Shown: one piece after another, positions 16,965-26,278 of the stretch
Position numbering within the stretch: the first letter of the stretch is position 1
How the letters are laid out: each line of letters starts with the position of its first letter
Program-made: the position numbers and the translations under genes
The notes under the pieces: generated by a model
Database searches by the model: none
What the model was told of the DNA's origin: nothing
Seen by the model: only the letters and a program-made list of their open reading frames with translations
Assembly: GCF_002097535.1 (NCBI RefSeq)
Contig: NZ_CP020772.1
Span: 3,326,501-3,390,500, forward strand
Direction of reading: 5' to 3'
Length of the DNA stretch: 64,000 bases
Source: Halobacillus mangrovi
Lineage (GTDB): Bacteria; Bacillota; Bacilli; Bacillales; Halobacillaceae

Positions 16965-17336
16965 TTAAAAGCCAAAGCGGCGGTTAACTTTATTTTGATA
17001 CTGTCTGAAAGCCCCTGATTGATTCAACCTGCGCTTTTCCATCAACAAATCAAAGCGGATTCGTTTCTCTGAAAGCTCTTTTCTCACATAAGCAGACCGT
17101 TCCGAATCTTTGACTTCTTCCAGTAATTCTTCCAGGTTAACTATCTCTTTCTTTAGCTGCATTTCTTCGGGAAGCATATTCGCGTTTTTTAAAATCCGGT
17201 AGCTATTCCGCATCTCATCTGGGACGTAAGCAAGTTCATCTTTAGGCAGAGGTTTTCCTTTTCCAGGAAGGTTCTCGAAATCTCCATTTTTAATCGACTG
17301 TTTAATCTTCTCTTCAATCAAATGGCCAAAATCCAT
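16965..17336 (-). CDS. DUF1992 (DnaJ-homologue-like) protein
   Basis: This 123-residue protein matches the DUF1992 family, which is related to human DNAJC28. It shows the core motif IEEKIKQSIKNGDFENLPGKGKPLP at residues 7-31, followed by a helical, charged second half with MRNSYRILKNANMLPEEM. There is no J domain, so it is not a chaperone partner by itself. The family's function is unknown; proteins are small, soluble and common in Bacillaceae. A terminator follows directly. Confidence 0.85.
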   Translation of the reverse strand: MDFGHLIEEKIKQSIKNGDFENLPGKGKPLPKDELAYVPDEMRNSYRILKNANMLPEEMQLKKEIVNLEELLEEVKDSERSAYVRKELSEKRIRFDLLMEKRRLNQSGAFRQYQNKVNRRFGF

Positions 17337-17391
17337 TTTTGCCCTCTCCTTTTGTACTTTTCATTTGAATCCTTACTCTAAAGACATCGGG

Positions 17392-18036
17392 TTATGTTTT
17401 TTGGAGCATTTTTTCCAAAGTCTCCCTAAGGCTTCCGGAAAGTGCATCGACTTTGAGAATCCGTTTGATTCGATCTTGATTCTTTCTATCATGATAACGG
17501 ACATTGTTAACATCACTTACTGAGATTTGATCAGGATGACGTTCGATTAAAGTCATCATGTCTCCAGGTGTCACATCCCCCTCTTTGAGCACTCGGAGGT
17601 AGAACCCCGTATAGCCGCTGGCTGTCACTTGAGCAGGAAAGTCCTCGATTCCATGTGTCCTGGCAATGATATAACAAGGTTTCCTTGGTTCGGTAACCTG
17701 AACTATTGCTTCCCCCAACTGAAAAATGTCCCCGATATGGACATTCGTTTCTTCTATGCCTTCTACGGTAATATTCTCACCAAATGCCGGAAAGGAAAAC
17801 GGCTGATCATAATGGTTTTCCCAATGCCGATAATGCTGGGCCGGGTAAAGGCAGACCGCCTTGTCACGCCCGCCATGATTTTTTTTATCGGCTTGTTCAT
17901 CTCCATCGAAATTAAGAAAGGTTAAAAAAGTCATTGATTGTACTGGCTTTTTACGGTAAGCACTCTCCAACTCACCCTTATCCGTTTGATAGACTTCCGG
18001 TCGTCCTACATTTAATGATAACAGCTTATACTTCAT
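17392..18036 (-). CDS. MOSC domain protein (YiiM-like)
   Basis: This 214-residue protein carries a MOSC domain followed by a 3-alpha tail. Visible motifs are KNHGGRDKAVCLYPAQHY, FGENITVEG and the conserved cysteine in EPRKPCYIIA, the position used in MOSC proteins to bind molybdopterin or carry sulfur. E. coli YiiM reduces N-hydroxylated compounds; that is the nearest known model. The gene overlaps the end of the upstream YkgJ-like gene by 11 bases, so the two are translated from one message. Confidence 0.82.
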   Translation of the reverse strand: MKYKLLSLNVGRPEVYQTDKGELESAYRKKPVQSMTFLTFLNFDGDEQADKKNHGGRDKAVCLYPAQHYRHWENHYDQPFSFPAFGENITVEGIEETNVHIGDIFQLGEAIVQVTEPRKPCYIIARTHGIEDFPAQVTASGYTGFYLRVLKEGDVTPGDMMTLIERHPDQISVSDVNNVRYHDRKNQDRIKRILKVDALSGSLRETLEKMLQKT

Positions 18037-18772
18037 CCAACGTCCCCTCTCTCCATTTTAATACCCAAGCTGGTAGATAGTCATAGCTCCAGGCATCCAT
18101 CGGATAATCGACAAAGACTTCTTCCCCGTTCTCGTATAAAGCCTGTATGAGTTCATTTATAGCACCGAAGTAGTAGGTGTATAGAAATTCGTAGCTGAAC
18201 GGTTCTTTCGGCATATGATTTTCTGCGCATACTTGAGGATCACTATAGTTCAAGTATGTTCGGCACGGAACCGGTCGAACTTCATAGGCCATGCATAACT
18301 GGTTCTCAGGATCTAACATCGGACAAGGCAAATTAAGCTTCTTATACTCCATTTTTGTTTCTGGATCTTCTGGATCCATGGTAAATGCCTGAGCCAACTT
18401 ATTTTTTTGATTGGAATAGTAATGTTCCCAGTGCTCAAAAATCGCATTCTTTCTCTCTTCAGAGAATTGTTCAATCGACCTGAACAATATTTTTGCCTCC
18501 ATCCGACTTACAACAATTGGAAAATAACAACAAAAAGCACAGCCTTTAAAACAATTTGGCTTCATATTACTGAATGATTCCATTCTCTCAATTTCATTGT
18601 CAATTTCAGTCAATAAGTTTTGAAAACCTTCAAGAATGACGGCTTCTGTATCTAATTCACTATTTAAAAGGTCATCAACAATTTCATCGAAAAACACTGG
18701 ATCAATTTCGTATTCTTCGTTGATTCGTTCGCATTTATTCAGTATTTCCTGGTGTTTTAAAAAACGTGTCAT
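18026..18772 (-). CDS. YkgJ-type cysteine-cluster protein
   Basis: This protein of 248 residues has the cysteine cluster KPNCFKGCAFCCYFPIVV in its middle and further cysteines in LPCPMLD, NQLCMAYEVRPVPCRTYLN. This pattern belongs to the YkgJ/CxxCxxCC family of presumed zinc or iron-sulfur proteins, whose biochemical role is not settled. The start at 18772 is preceded by AGGGGAG; a longer in-frame start has no ribosome binding site. It forms a two-gene unit with the overlapping MOSC gene. Confidence 0.8.
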   Translation of the reverse strand: MTRFLKHQEILNKCERINEEYEIDPVFFDEIVDDLLNSELDTEAVILEGFQNLLTEIDNEIERMESFSNMKPNCFKGCAFCCYFPIVVSRMEAKILFRSIEQFSEERKNAIFEHWEHYYSNQKNKLAQAFTMDPEDPETKMEYKKLNLPCPMLDPENQLCMAYEVRPVPCRTYLNYSDPQVCAENHMPKEPFSYEFLYTYYFGAINELIQALYENGEEVFVDYPMDAWSYDYLPAWVLKWREGTLDEV

Positions 18773-18936
18773 GACGAAAACTCCCCTATTGATCGTTGCC
18801 TCTATTATACATGTTTCTCCAACCATTTAACTACTCATGATTCTCCACCAATTTCCTCTTGTAAGACCCCCAAAAAACTCATATCATGATAGAATGTCAT
18901 ATAAGAGAATCTGTTCATCTTTGGAGGTACGTCTAA

Positions 18937-19944
18937 ATGCTATCAAACGCTGAAATTGGTATCGATCTTGGTACAGCAAATATATTAATCTATTCTAAGT
19001 CAAAAGGAATTCTATTAAATGAGCCTTCAGTCGTAGCTTATAATACGGAAACGAAAAATGTTGTTGCTGTCGGTAAAGAAGCTAAAGAAATGGTCGGAAA
19101 GACCCCAAGAAACATTATCCCTGTAAGACCTTTGAGAGACGGAGTCATAGCAGATTATGATATGACTGCTCAAATGTTGAAAGAACTACTTAAGAAGGTT
19201 TCCAAAAAGTCAGGCCTATCCATGCGTAAGCCAACAGTCGTCATTTGTACACCATCCGGATCCACTTCTGTGGAACGCCGCGCAATCCATAACGCAGTGA
19301 AAAGCTACGGAGCTAAACAAGTTCATCTTATTGAGGAGCCAATCGCTGCTGCTATTGGTGCAGACCTGCCTGTAGACGAGCCAGTCGCTAACGTGATCGT
19401 TGATGTCGGCGGAGGTACAAGTGAAGTAGCTATTATCTCCTTCGGCGGAGTTGTTTCATGTAAATCTATTCGCACAGGCGGAGACGTTATGGATGAAGAG
19501 ATCATCCAATATGTCCGCAAAGCTTATAATGTATTGATCGGAGAACGCACAGCGGAACAAATTAAAATGGAAATCGGTTATGCGTTAATCGAGCATCCTG
19601 AACTAACTATGGAAGTTCGTGGACGGGATATGGTTACAGGCTTACCAAAAACGATTGAATTGAAATCTACAGAGATTCAGTCTGCTTTAAAAGAATCATT
19701 AGAACAGCTGCTTGAAACCATCCGCGCAACTCTCGAAGAATGCCCGCCGGAATTAAGCGGAGATATTGTTGATCACGGTGTCATCCTGACAGGAGGCGGC
19801 TCACTATTGAACGGTATGCAGGACTGGCTTTCCCAGGAGATTTCCGTTCCTGTCCATATGGCCCCAAGTCCATTAGAATCCGTAGCCATCGGTACAGGCC
19901 GCTCCCTGAAAATGATTCAAAAGCTTCAAAAGGCCTCTAAATAA
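18937..19944 (+). CDS. mreBH: MreB-family actin homologue, probably MreBH
   Basis: This 335-residue actin-like ATPase has the nucleotide motifs [15 protein letters not shown] (phosphate 1), [15 protein letters not shown] (phosphate 2), and [13 protein letters not shown] (adenosine). It guides cell-wall synthesis and LytE localisation along the membrane. The N terminus ([21 protein letters not shown]) is closer, from memory, to B. subtilis MreBH than to MreB or Mbl. It stands alone rather than in an mreBCD operon. ACCCCC at 18866-18871 resembles the -35 of SigI promoters, which drive mreBH in B. subtilis, but the downstream AGAA is a poor -10. A strong terminator follows at 19987. Confidence 0.85.
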   Translation: MLSNAEIGIDLGTANILIYSKSKGILLNEPSVVAYNTETKNVVAVGKEAKEMVGKTPRNIIPVRPLRDGVIADYDMTAQMLKELLKKVSKKSGLSMRKPTVVICTPSGSTSVERRAIHNAVKSYGAKQVHLIEEPIAAAIGADLPVDEPVANVIVDVGGGTSEVAIISFGGVVSCKSIRTGGDVMDEEIIQYVRKAYNVLIGERTAEQIKMEIGYALIEHPELTMEVRGRDMVTGLPKTIELKSTEIQSALKESLEQLLETIRATLEECPPELSGDIVDHGVILTGGGSLLNGMQDWLSQEISVPVHMAPSPLESVAIGTGRSLKMIQKLQKASK

Positions 19945-19986
19945 AATAAAGTGTGGGAAGTAACGACCTTCTTTCCTCACATAACT

Positions 19987-20021
19987 AAACCCGCTCAGGA
20001 TACTCCCTGAAGCGGGTTTTT
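19987..20021. terminator. Terminator between mreBH and ykuI
   Basis: AAACCCGCT and AGCGGGTTTTT form the outer stem with a CAGG/CCTG inner pairing, between convergent genes. Confidence 0.8.
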
Positions 20022-21234
20022 AAATAAGCAGACATTCATGATCATAAATAAAGGAATACCGGATATCGATAAATAAAAAATACTGATTAGATACAGGTAC
20101 ACTAAACGTACGAATCATTTCTTTTGTATCAATATCAGAATAAATGTCGGATAAAATTCCTTTTCCTGTCGATTTCATCTGCATCACATTTTCTAAAAAA
20201 TATGGACGAAATGCCCAGTTTGATCCTCTCTGCTCTGGCTCAAGCTCCCAACTATTCACTCTTTTCCGAAAGTTTGAGGAGATCTGTTGGCCATCGCTGT
20301 TACAGACGAACATCCGAAAGCTTTCTTGATGAAAACGGTCTTTCACTAAATCAATAAAAGCGTCCACTTTCTTCGGTCCTTCCCACTTTGGCAGCAGTTC
20401 ACGAACTTTAGTTTCCCATTGGGTTATAAGATGAAGCCGTTGTTCCACCAGAGACTTCTCGCGAGTAATATAAGCAGAAATTTTTTCGCTGAGATTCAAG
20501 GTCAAAGCCTCTTTTGTTACGAGATAATCGGAAGGTTTTGCTAAAAAGAATCCTTGATAGAACCTACCTCCATGCTTCCACGCAAAATGAAGCTGAAAAT
20601 CGTCTTCTATATTCTCAAATAATAAGGCCGCTCCAATCCTTCTCGCAAGCATGGACAGGGAGTACATGACATCATGAAAACCTTCTGCATTTTGATTTCG
20701 GATAATTGTCGTATCAATTTTCAATATATGCGGTTCAAGCTGACGGATTCGGTCGATATTCGAGCTTTTTGCACCGACATGATCGACAGCTATTTGAATG
20801 CCGTATGTCTTATAATATTGAAGCAAATGACTGAGGACTTCGAATTCTTCATCAAAATCATGCTCTGTCACTTCAATTACAATCCGGTTCATAGAAAACC
20901 CTTTCTGTTCAAACAAAAGCAACGTCTGCAGTAAGTCTTCTCCATCGTTTACCATCAGCTGTTTAGCATTCCGGTTGATAAATAAATTGCCTTCCATGTT
21001 TGACTGCAGCATCTCTCTCATGGCTATTTTTAATAAATACTGATCCACTTCAACTTTAAATTCATCAGGTACTTCTTTATCATGAAAGAACGGACCAAGA
21101 CTCATCCAGCTCCCTTCGTTGTGATAACGCCCCAACACTTCATATCCAATCACATCATGTTTTATAGCGCTGACAATCGGCTGGTATACTGGCTTAATGT
21201 TATGTAAGTCGCTTACGATATCTAATGGATCCAT
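20020..21234 (-). CDS. ykuI: EAL-domain protein with YkuI C-terminal domain
   Basis: This 404-residue protein has an EAL fold (about residues 10-245) and a PAS-like YkuI C-terminal domain. The signature reads EVLGR at 32-36 instead of EAL(L/V)R, as I recall for B. subtilis YkuI, which binds cyclic-di-GMP but has little or no phosphodiesterase activity. Other metal-site segments are visible: NRNAKQL, EVTEHDF, VDHVGAKSSN, LKIDTTII and FENIEDD. It is therefore more probably a c-di-GMP sensor than an enzyme. It faces mreBH across a shared terminator. Confidence 0.85.
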   Translation of the reverse strand: MDPLDIVSDLHNIKPVYQPIVSAIKHDVIGYEVLGRYHNEGSWMSLGPFFHDKEVPDEFKVEVDQYLLKIAMREMLQSNMEGNLFINRNAKQLMVNDGEDLLQTLLLFEQKGFSMNRIVIEVTEHDFDEEFEVLSHLLQYYKTYGIQIAVDHVGAKSSNIDRIRQLEPHILKIDTTIIRNQNAEGFHDVMYSLSMLARRIGAALLFENIEDDFQLHFAWKHGGRFYQGFFLAKPSDYLVTKEALTLNLSEKISAYITREKSLVEQRLHLITQWETKVRELLPKWEGPKKVDAFIDLVKDRFHQESFRMFVCNSDGQQISSNFRKRVNSWELEPEQRGSNWAFRPYFLENVMQMKSTGKGILSDIYSDIDTKEMIRTFSVPVSNQYFLFIDIRYSFIYDHECLLI

Positions 21235-21588
21235 AGGTACCCCTCCTTCATTAATAAGTTTATTCGTTATGATTTCACAAAATGGTTCATTGCAACAAGT
21301 ATTTTGAGGAAATTCCTTACAGGGTTGTGAAGCTTACTATCTTAATAATAATTCTCTGTCACCCTCCAAATTCCCTTTTCCTAGAGTAGTTCCAAGTATT
21401 TCTTCCTATTGGAGGAATTTCGCTGTAAATGTCGAATTCTATTTTAGAGATGTGCGGAAAGAAAGTCTAAAAAGTAGCTTCCTTTCCCAGGCATTTGATA
21501 AAATATCGTAAGGATCACACTCTCAAGGCATGCGGTTGGAAGACCGCTTTACGTCTTGCCCATTGCTGTAAATAAGGAGTTAAATCTT
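21235..21588. other. Intergenic region between ykuI and a small membrane protein gene
   Basis: These 354 bp must hold two divergent promoters. A TTGATAAAATATCG stretch (21494 onward) could be a -10. A hairpin lies at 21524-21558: GCGGT/ACCGC inside CAAG/CTTG, just before the ribosome binding site of the plus-strand gene. No coding sequence was recognised. Confidence 0.4.
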
Positions 21589-21900
21589 ATGAAAATCTCT
21601 ACATGGTTAAAGTGGATAACTGGAATTTGTGAAGCCTTTCTTGCCATTCCTATTGCTGGAGGTGCGTTTATTTTAAGTACAGGCTGGCAGGCACTGATCC
21701 TCATGTTTATTTTCCACCTGGTAGCCTTAGTTTTCTCTGTAAAAGAAAACCGCTCCTTTGCAGGAAGCGTTCTCGGCTTAATCACCAACGCTATTGGTGC
21801 TTTGCCTTTCGTCGGCTGGATCATGCATACGATTACAGCCATTGTCCTGCTTGTTGATGCGGGAGTATCGACAAGGACTGACAAAGTTTCAACATCCTAA
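21589..21900 (+). CDS. Small membrane protein, three helices
   Basis: This 103-residue protein has three hydrophobic segments: WITGICEAFLAIPIAGGAFIL, ALILMFIFHLVALVFSV and GWIMHTITAIVLLVDAGV, with a short polar tail. I do not recognise a characterised family; similar small proteins occur in Bacillaceae. The ATG at 21589 is preceded by TAAGGAG nine bases upstream, and the longer frame has none. A hairpin lies just before the site. The following monooxygenase-like gene starts about 50 bp later and could be co-transcribed. Confidence 0.65.
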   Translation: MKISTWLKWITGICEAFLAIPIAGGAFILSTGWQALILMFIFHLVALVFSVKENRSFAGSVLGLITNAIGALPFVGWIMHTITAIVLLVDAGVSTRTDKVSTS

Positions 21901-21953
21901 ATCTGGAAGACTAAGTTCAATGTTTGACCAAAAGAGTTCTGGAGGGAAATGGT

Positions 21954-22313
21954 ATGTACACTGTCATTTGTTTCTTTAGGGTAAAGAAAACAGACGTAGA
22001 GGAATTTGTAAAGTTAACCAGACATTCAGGGGAACTTTTAAAATCCCATGGAACCCTCGAACATCATATGTTTTATGCAAATGAACTCACAGGACGACAA
22101 GGATCCATGGGCATCCTCAACCTGATTGAGATGGACGAGGATGAAGAGCTTCTGCTTGGCCAGTCCATTTTCGAAAGTAAAGAGGATTACTATAAAGTAA
22201 TGGAACAAATCGGTTGTAATGACATTATTCAATATTTGAACCAGCACATTAAAGACATCGTTGAAATGAGCCGTGTTGTCACGTCAAGTTTTACTACAGA
22301 AATCCCTCAATAA
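21954..22313 (+). CDS. Small ferredoxin-like-fold protein, monooxygenase-like
   Basis: The 119-residue product starts MYTVICFFRVKKTDVEEFVKLTRHSGELLKSHGTLEHHMFYANEL. The pattern of an initial strand, a helix ending at a small residue pair, and EHHMFY resembles dimeric alpha-beta barrel (ABM/DUF1428-like) proteins. No catalytic residue set can be named. The ATG at 21954 has GGAGGGAAATGG before it. A terminator hairpin overlaps the stop codon at 22302-22328. The function is unknown. Confidence 0.6.
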   Translation: MYTVICFFRVKKTDVEEFVKLTRHSGELLKSHGTLEHHMFYANELTGRQGSMGILNLIEMDEDEELLLGQSIFESKEDYYKVMEQIGCNDIIQYLNQHIKDIVEMSRVVTSSFTTEIPQ

Positions 22314-22328
22314 TTTGAGGGGTTTTTT
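22302..22328 (+). terminator. Terminator overlapping the stop codon
   Basis: CCCTCAA and TTGAGGG pair with the TAA stop in or near the loop, followed by TTTTTT. Confidence 0.85.
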
Positions 22329-22401
22329 CATAAAGCGGATGACTGGTGTCCACAACGGAAGATGGTATGATAAGAGTAGACATTACTTGGAGGTGGGATT
22401 G

Positions 22402-23322
22402 ATGAAAATTGTTGTACTAGGCGCCGGTGCTCTTGGTGCTTATTTCGGAGGCCGCTGGCAGGAAGCTGGTCATGAAGTGGTCAATTTAGTTCGGGATGGT
22501 CGTGCGGAACAAATCCAGAAACATGGATTGCAGTTACATAGTGAAATGGGTGACTATTTAGTGCCCGAGCCAAAAATCGCAACTTCCCCAGAAGAGATCG
22601 AAGACCCTGATTTAGTATTTTTAGCCGTGAAAGGCTACCATCTTCACGGTACAATCGATTGGCTGAAAAATCTTGTTGAAAAAGGCGCTAAAGTCTTTCC
22701 CGTTTTGAATGGTATGGAACATATCAGTATTTTAAGAGAAGAATTAGGTGAGGAAGCTGTCATTGGAGGCCTGTCCTATATCATTGCAACATTGGATGAA
22801 AAAGGTCATGTCGTCCACACCAGTCAATTCCATGATCTCGTCTTTGGTCCTTTACACCCTTCACAACAGCAGATTTGCGAAGAACTTGCACTCGCTTGTA
22901 ATCAAGCAAACCTCAACGGTACATTGAGTCCAAATATCTTAGAAGAAATGTGGAGAAAGTATATGTTCATCTCCTCTTTTTCCGGGATTACTACGGCCGT
23001 AAACCAGACGATCGGAGAAGTACGCAGTTATCCTCAAACCTTCAGAATCGCAGAAAGAATTCTAGAGGAGATGAGGCAGCTAGCAAATGCCCACCAGGTC
23101 AATTTAACAGAAGAGGATGTGGCGACTGCGTTCGAACGTCTTCGAGGCCTTGACCATGAAATGACTTCTTCCATGCATCAGGATCGAAGAAAAGGGCTGC
23201 CGTTGGAAGTTGAGCACCTTCATGGCGGTGCACTTCGCCTCGGCAGTGAGGTTGACCTCGCTATGCCTTACACGGAGACAATCCATGCAATGATCAAGCC
23301 TTATGAAGCCTACCAAGCCTAA
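22402..23322 (+). CDS. 2-dehydropantoate 2-reductase family protein (YkpB-like)
   Basis: This 306-residue protein has the NADP-binding motif VVLGAGALGAYFGGR at the N terminus, the KGYHL segment (about residues 72-76) and the C-terminal helical domain with EEMWRKYMFISSFSGITTAV and MTSSMHQDRRKGLPLEVEHLHGG, carrying the catalytic lysine and substrate motifs of PanE/ApbA enzymes. It would reduce 2-dehydropantoate to pantoate, or a related 2-keto acid. B. subtilis has a second such gene, ykpB, close to mreBH, as here. The ATG at 22402 has GGAGGTGGGATTG in front. Confidence 0.85.
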   Translation: MKIVVLGAGALGAYFGGRWQEAGHEVVNLVRDGRAEQIQKHGLQLHSEMGDYLVPEPKIATSPEEIEDPDLVFLAVKGYHLHGTIDWLKNLVEKGAKVFPVLNGMEHISILREELGEEAVIGGLSYIIATLDEKGHVVHTSQFHDLVFGPLHPSQQQICEELALACNQANLNGTLSPNILEEMWRKYMFISSFSGITTAVNQTIGEVRSYPQTFRIAERILEEMRQLANAHQVNLTEEDVATAFERLRGLDHEMTSSMHQDRRKGLPLEVEHLHGGALRLGSEVDLAMPYTETIHAMIKPYEAYQA

Positions 23323-23326
23323 AAAC

Positions 23327-23358
23327 AAAAGGCGTCTCATAATTTGAGACGCCTTTTT
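23327..23358. terminator. Bidirectional terminator
   Basis: GGCGTCTCA and TGAGACGCC form a perfect 9-bp stem flanked by As and Ts between two convergent genes. Confidence 0.9.
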
Positions 23359-23932
23359 ATTTTTCAGCATATTGGTCCACTTTTGGACGTTTTCCATATT
23401 GTAATTCACGAATCGTCAAACCAAAATCCATCTGTAAATGAGGATAATCTTTAAAATTGGAAAAGTCACCGCCCCATACAAACCCCATATCCTTTGCGAT
23501 AGTCACGACTTCCATCCAATCAGACTCCCCGTTTTTATTATCATCACGTGTCATATCCCATGCGACATCCCCGTCGTCCAGTTTAAGCGCGAAGTCTATC
23601 GCTAAGCCATAGTTGTGGAATGATTCCCCACCTTTAGCATAGGTGACGATACTCCCATCTGTAGAACGTCCACGTTCATAAAGCTTATTTTGTCGTTCCA
23701 CAGAACGATGCCCTTCTGTAATTATAATATCAATTCCCTTATTTTTTGAAGTCGCAATCAATTCATTTTTGTATTCTTCAACCTTAGGATGGAGCACGGT
23801 GGGCATAGGCACATCCTTTTTCTGAAACGGAAGCATGAAAGAACTATCCAGCTTTGGCCAGAGAACAAAAAAGACCACGCTGATACTTAGCAGAAAAAAA
23901 CTAAATGTTAGCATATTGGATAGGATTCTCAT
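23357..23932 (-). CDS. M15 family peptidoglycan endopeptidase, CwlK-like
   Basis: This 191-residue protein has an N-terminal membrane anchor or signal (MLTFSFFLLSISVVFFVLW) and a VanY/CwlK-type M15 domain. Zinc ligands and catalytic residues are visible in ITEGHRSVERQNKLYERGRS, SFHNYGLAIDF (H and D ligands) and HLQM (final H). Enzymes of this subgroup cleave the L-Ala-D-Glu bond of the wall peptide. It acts outside the membrane. The presence of WDMTRDDNKNGESDWMEVV is typical of the CwlK branch. The gene stands alone. Confidence 0.85.
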   Translation of the reverse strand: MRILSNMLTFSFFLLSISVVFFVLWPKLDSSFMLPFQKKDVPMPTVLHPKVEEYKNELIATSKNKGIDIIITEGHRSVERQNKLYERGRSTDGSIVTYAKGGESFHNYGLAIDFALKLDDGDVAWDMTRDDNKNGESDWMEVVTIAKDMGFVWGGDFSNFKDYPHLQMDFGLTIRELQYGKRPKVDQYAEK

Positions 23933-24082
23933 CTCGCAGACAACCCTCTCTTATTTCTGTTGATTAATTAGAGAATACCACATAGATGAAAAAAAGAGGA
24001 ATAGAAGGAATCTATGGAAGTTTCCATAAATGGATAAATATAGTATATTGTCAGATAGATAGATGCATGAGGGGGGCTTTTT

Positions 24083-24821
24083 ATGAGATCCATTTACATT
24101 CTGCTATCAAACACTGGCTCATTTACAAATCGAGCCATCAAGACATTTACATCAGCACCATTTAACCACGCTTCCCTTGCCCTGGATAAAAATATGAAGA
24201 GGATATACAGCTTCGGAAGACGTAAACCTACTAATCCTTTTTGGGGAGGGTTTGTTCAAGAAGACTTTGTTCAAGGAAATTTTAGCTGGTACCCTTACCG
24301 CTACTTGTGCTGTTTATGAATACAAACTGTCTCGCAGAAACTATCAAAAGCTTGAAAGACTGGTTAAAACTTTTTCCAAAAACTACAAAACCTATTTCTA
24401 TAACTACGCAGGCCTGCTAGGCGTGCCAATTAATCAGCCAATTGAAGTACCCGCAAGTTATTTTTGTTCCCAATTTGTATCTGAAGTTTTAAAACGCAGC
24501 GGTGCGCCATTATTTGCAAAATCCGACTCTTTGGTCACACCTGATGATTTCAGACATCATGAAGACCTAAAGCTCATTTATGAAGGTCCGTTGTATGAGT
24601 ACCCCTTTCTATATTCAACTCCTTTCTACCACCCAAAAAAGTATCAATCCTTTCCTTTTCGTAAATATGTCAAACAGCAAGTGAAGTCAGAAGTGCTCGG
24701 CATTTATGAAGAAGAGGGCCATGTCTATCAATTTCGAGATGGGTTTGCCAAACCAAAGAAAATTCTTCTCTCTAATAAGTGGCAGAAGCTTAAGCATTTT
24801 TTTAATAGAAGAAAAAAATAA
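24083..24821 (+). pseudogene. NlpC/P60-like (YiiX-type) protein with a +1 frameshift
   Basis: Two frames make one protein of about 245 residues. The first, MRSIYILLSNTGSFTNRAIKTF...APFNHASLALD, contains the catalytic-type NHAS. It ends at 24319 in WYPYRYLCCL. The second continues TCAVYEYKLSRRNYQKLE... with SYFCSQFVSEVLKRSG, the cysteine-containing helix of permuted NlpC/P60 proteins. The joint falls near 24285-24300 and needs removal of one base. The break may be a real mutation or an error; no slippery heptamer is obvious. If intact, it would be a papain-like hydrolase or amidase of unknown substrate. Confidence 0.7.
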
Positions 24822-24907
24822 ATAGGGTGGGACATAAGGCATAAGAAGAAAGGAAGTCGAACAATAAGATAAAAATATGGATCAAATAGAAAGGGTGTAG
24901 TAATCAA

Positions 24908-24988
24908 GCATCCACAGACACCTGCGGAAACAGGCCGGGTCGAAAATTGGAAGAGGCTAAGACCGTGCCCGTGGAAAGCGAAGGATGG
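24908..24988. repeat. Intergenic cruciform repeat, degenerate copy C
   Basis: The stretch shares blocks with the elements at 62448 and 62650: an AGACACCTGCGGAA block, GAGGCTAAGACC, and GTGGAAAGCGAAGG. Short inverted ends CATCC (24909) and GGATG (24983) bracket it. It is inserted in a region that also carries GTGGGACA (24832) and TGTCCC (25073), the edges of another repeat type. Confidence 0.5.
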
Positions 24989-25015
24989 TGACCGAGAGGT
25001 AATTGCTAAACAAAG

Positions 25016-25055
25016 AAAAAACCGAACGAATGCATACACATTCTTCGGCTTTTTC
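25016..25055. terminator. Terminator downstream of iadA
   Basis: AAAAACCGAACGAATG and CATTCTTCGGCTTTTT pair at 14 of 16 positions; on the minus strand the hairpin follows the iadA stop by about 30 bp. Confidence 0.65.
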
Positions 25056-25087
25056 TTATGATAGGATTCTTCTGTCCCTGCCTCAGG

Positions 25088-26254
25088 CTATTCGAATGTC
25101 CCTTTCACAACCGCTTCTCCGTTTTTGACCATTTTCCTGCCTAAAGCGATTACGGTTTTAATAGAAAGTGTTTCTTTATCAAGTAGTACGAGATCTGCAT
25201 CCATCCCTTCTTTTACTGCCCCCTTCGTTTTTAATCCGAGAATATGAGCCGGGTTGGAAGTAACGACTTGAAGGGCATTTTCTAAAGGTATGTTAAATTC
25301 CTTAACCGCTTCGACAAATGCTTCATACATGGAATGAATCTTGCCGACCTTCATCCCGATTAAATTTCCCCCTGCATCAAAATCAGGCAGGCTGCCTTGT
25401 GCATCCGAGGTGAAGGTCATTCGTTCGATCGGTACACCTGCTTCAAGCATTCTCTTCAAAGCTTCACTACTTTTCACTTCTCCATCCTCAATGAACTTAG
25501 GAATCGTACTTGTTGTGAAATCTACATTCCCGCCTCTTTTAGCGTAATCGATGCCTGCTTTAAATAGTGAGGGATTACGATTGATATGCGTAGGGTAAAA
25601 TTGGGTAATCGGTATGTCTGTAGTTGCAATCACCTTTTCGATGATAGAAAGGCGATCTTCACTGTCTCCTACATGAACATTCACCACGCCTTTTTTCCCA
25701 GAAAGCATCCCGCCAATTCTTGCTTGTGAAGCAATCTTCGATAATTCCTCTACCGTAGGCTGAGAAGATCTATGATCGGCGATGGCGATTTCGCCTGCCC
25801 CAATAATGAGATCGATCAGAAGGATATCATCCTCTATTTTCCCGGTTAGTGTCCGTACAGGAACTTGATAAGAACCTGTATGAGCGTAACAGGATATCCC
25901 TTCTTCCTGGAGAGCCTTAGCCTTTGCTATCAGATTCGTCATGGTTCTCGTTGTTCCATCAGTGCCGATCACTCCTACGACGGTCGTTACACCACTCGTC
26001 GTTGCATCTGCCAGCTTCAATTCAGGGGTTCTGGAGCGAAAACTCCCCTCTCCACCTCCCCCTGTAATATGCACATGGCCATCGATGAAGCCTGGAGCTA
26101 GTATCTTTCCATCAGCTTCAATTACATCGATGAAATCATTAGATAGTTCAATACAGTCATCAATGCGGGCTATTCTCCGATCTGCAATCAGTACATCTTT
26201 TTTCCCTAAAGGATGAGGATTATAGACGGTTGCATTTTTTATTAGTGTAATCAC
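25088..26254 (-). CDS. iadA: Isoaspartyl dipeptidase
   Basis: This 388-residue amidohydrolase releases L-isoaspartate from beta-aspartyl dipeptides, the breakdown products of damaged proteins. The binuclear zinc site is visible as GFIDGHVHITGG (His60, His62), later VHVGDSEDR and YPTHINRNPSL, and the catalytic Asp in FTSDAQGSLPDFD. It is cytoplasmic. It follows the YfcC-type transporter gene by 24 bp; the pair would import and hydrolyse peptides. A strong sigma-54 promoter precedes the transporter, and the activator is divergently encoded, so peptide or amino-acid use is likely induced through that regulator. Confidence 0.92.
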   Translation of the reverse strand: MITLIKNATVYNPHPLGKKDVLIADRRIARIDDCIELSNDFIDVIEADGKILAPGFIDGHVHITGGGGEGSFRSRTPELKLADATTSGVTTVVGVIGTDGTTRTMTNLIAKAKALQEEGISCYAHTGSYQVPVRTLTGKIEDDILLIDLIIGAGEIAIADHRSSQPTVEELSKIASQARIGGMLSGKKGVVNVHVGDSEDRLSIIEKVIATTDIPITQFYPTHINRNPSLFKAGIDYAKRGGNVDFTTSTIPKFIEDGEVKSSEALKRMLEAGVPIERMTFTSDAQGSLPDFDAGGNLIGMKVGKIHSMYEAFVEAVKEFNIPLENALQVVTSNPAHILGLKTKGAVKEGMDADLVLLDKETLSIKTVIALGRKMVKNGEAVVKGTFE

Positions 26255-26278
26255 TTGTCCTTCCCCCTTTGTACCAAG

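Noticed and set aside
18866..18894. SigI promoter before mreBH
   Set aside because: ACCCCC is present, but the -10 reads AGAA rather than CGAA and the spacing is long; kept only as a remark under the gene.
24285..24300. Programmed frameshift site
   Set aside because: No slippery heptamer, stop-codon context or downstream stem was seen; mutation or sequence error is simpler.
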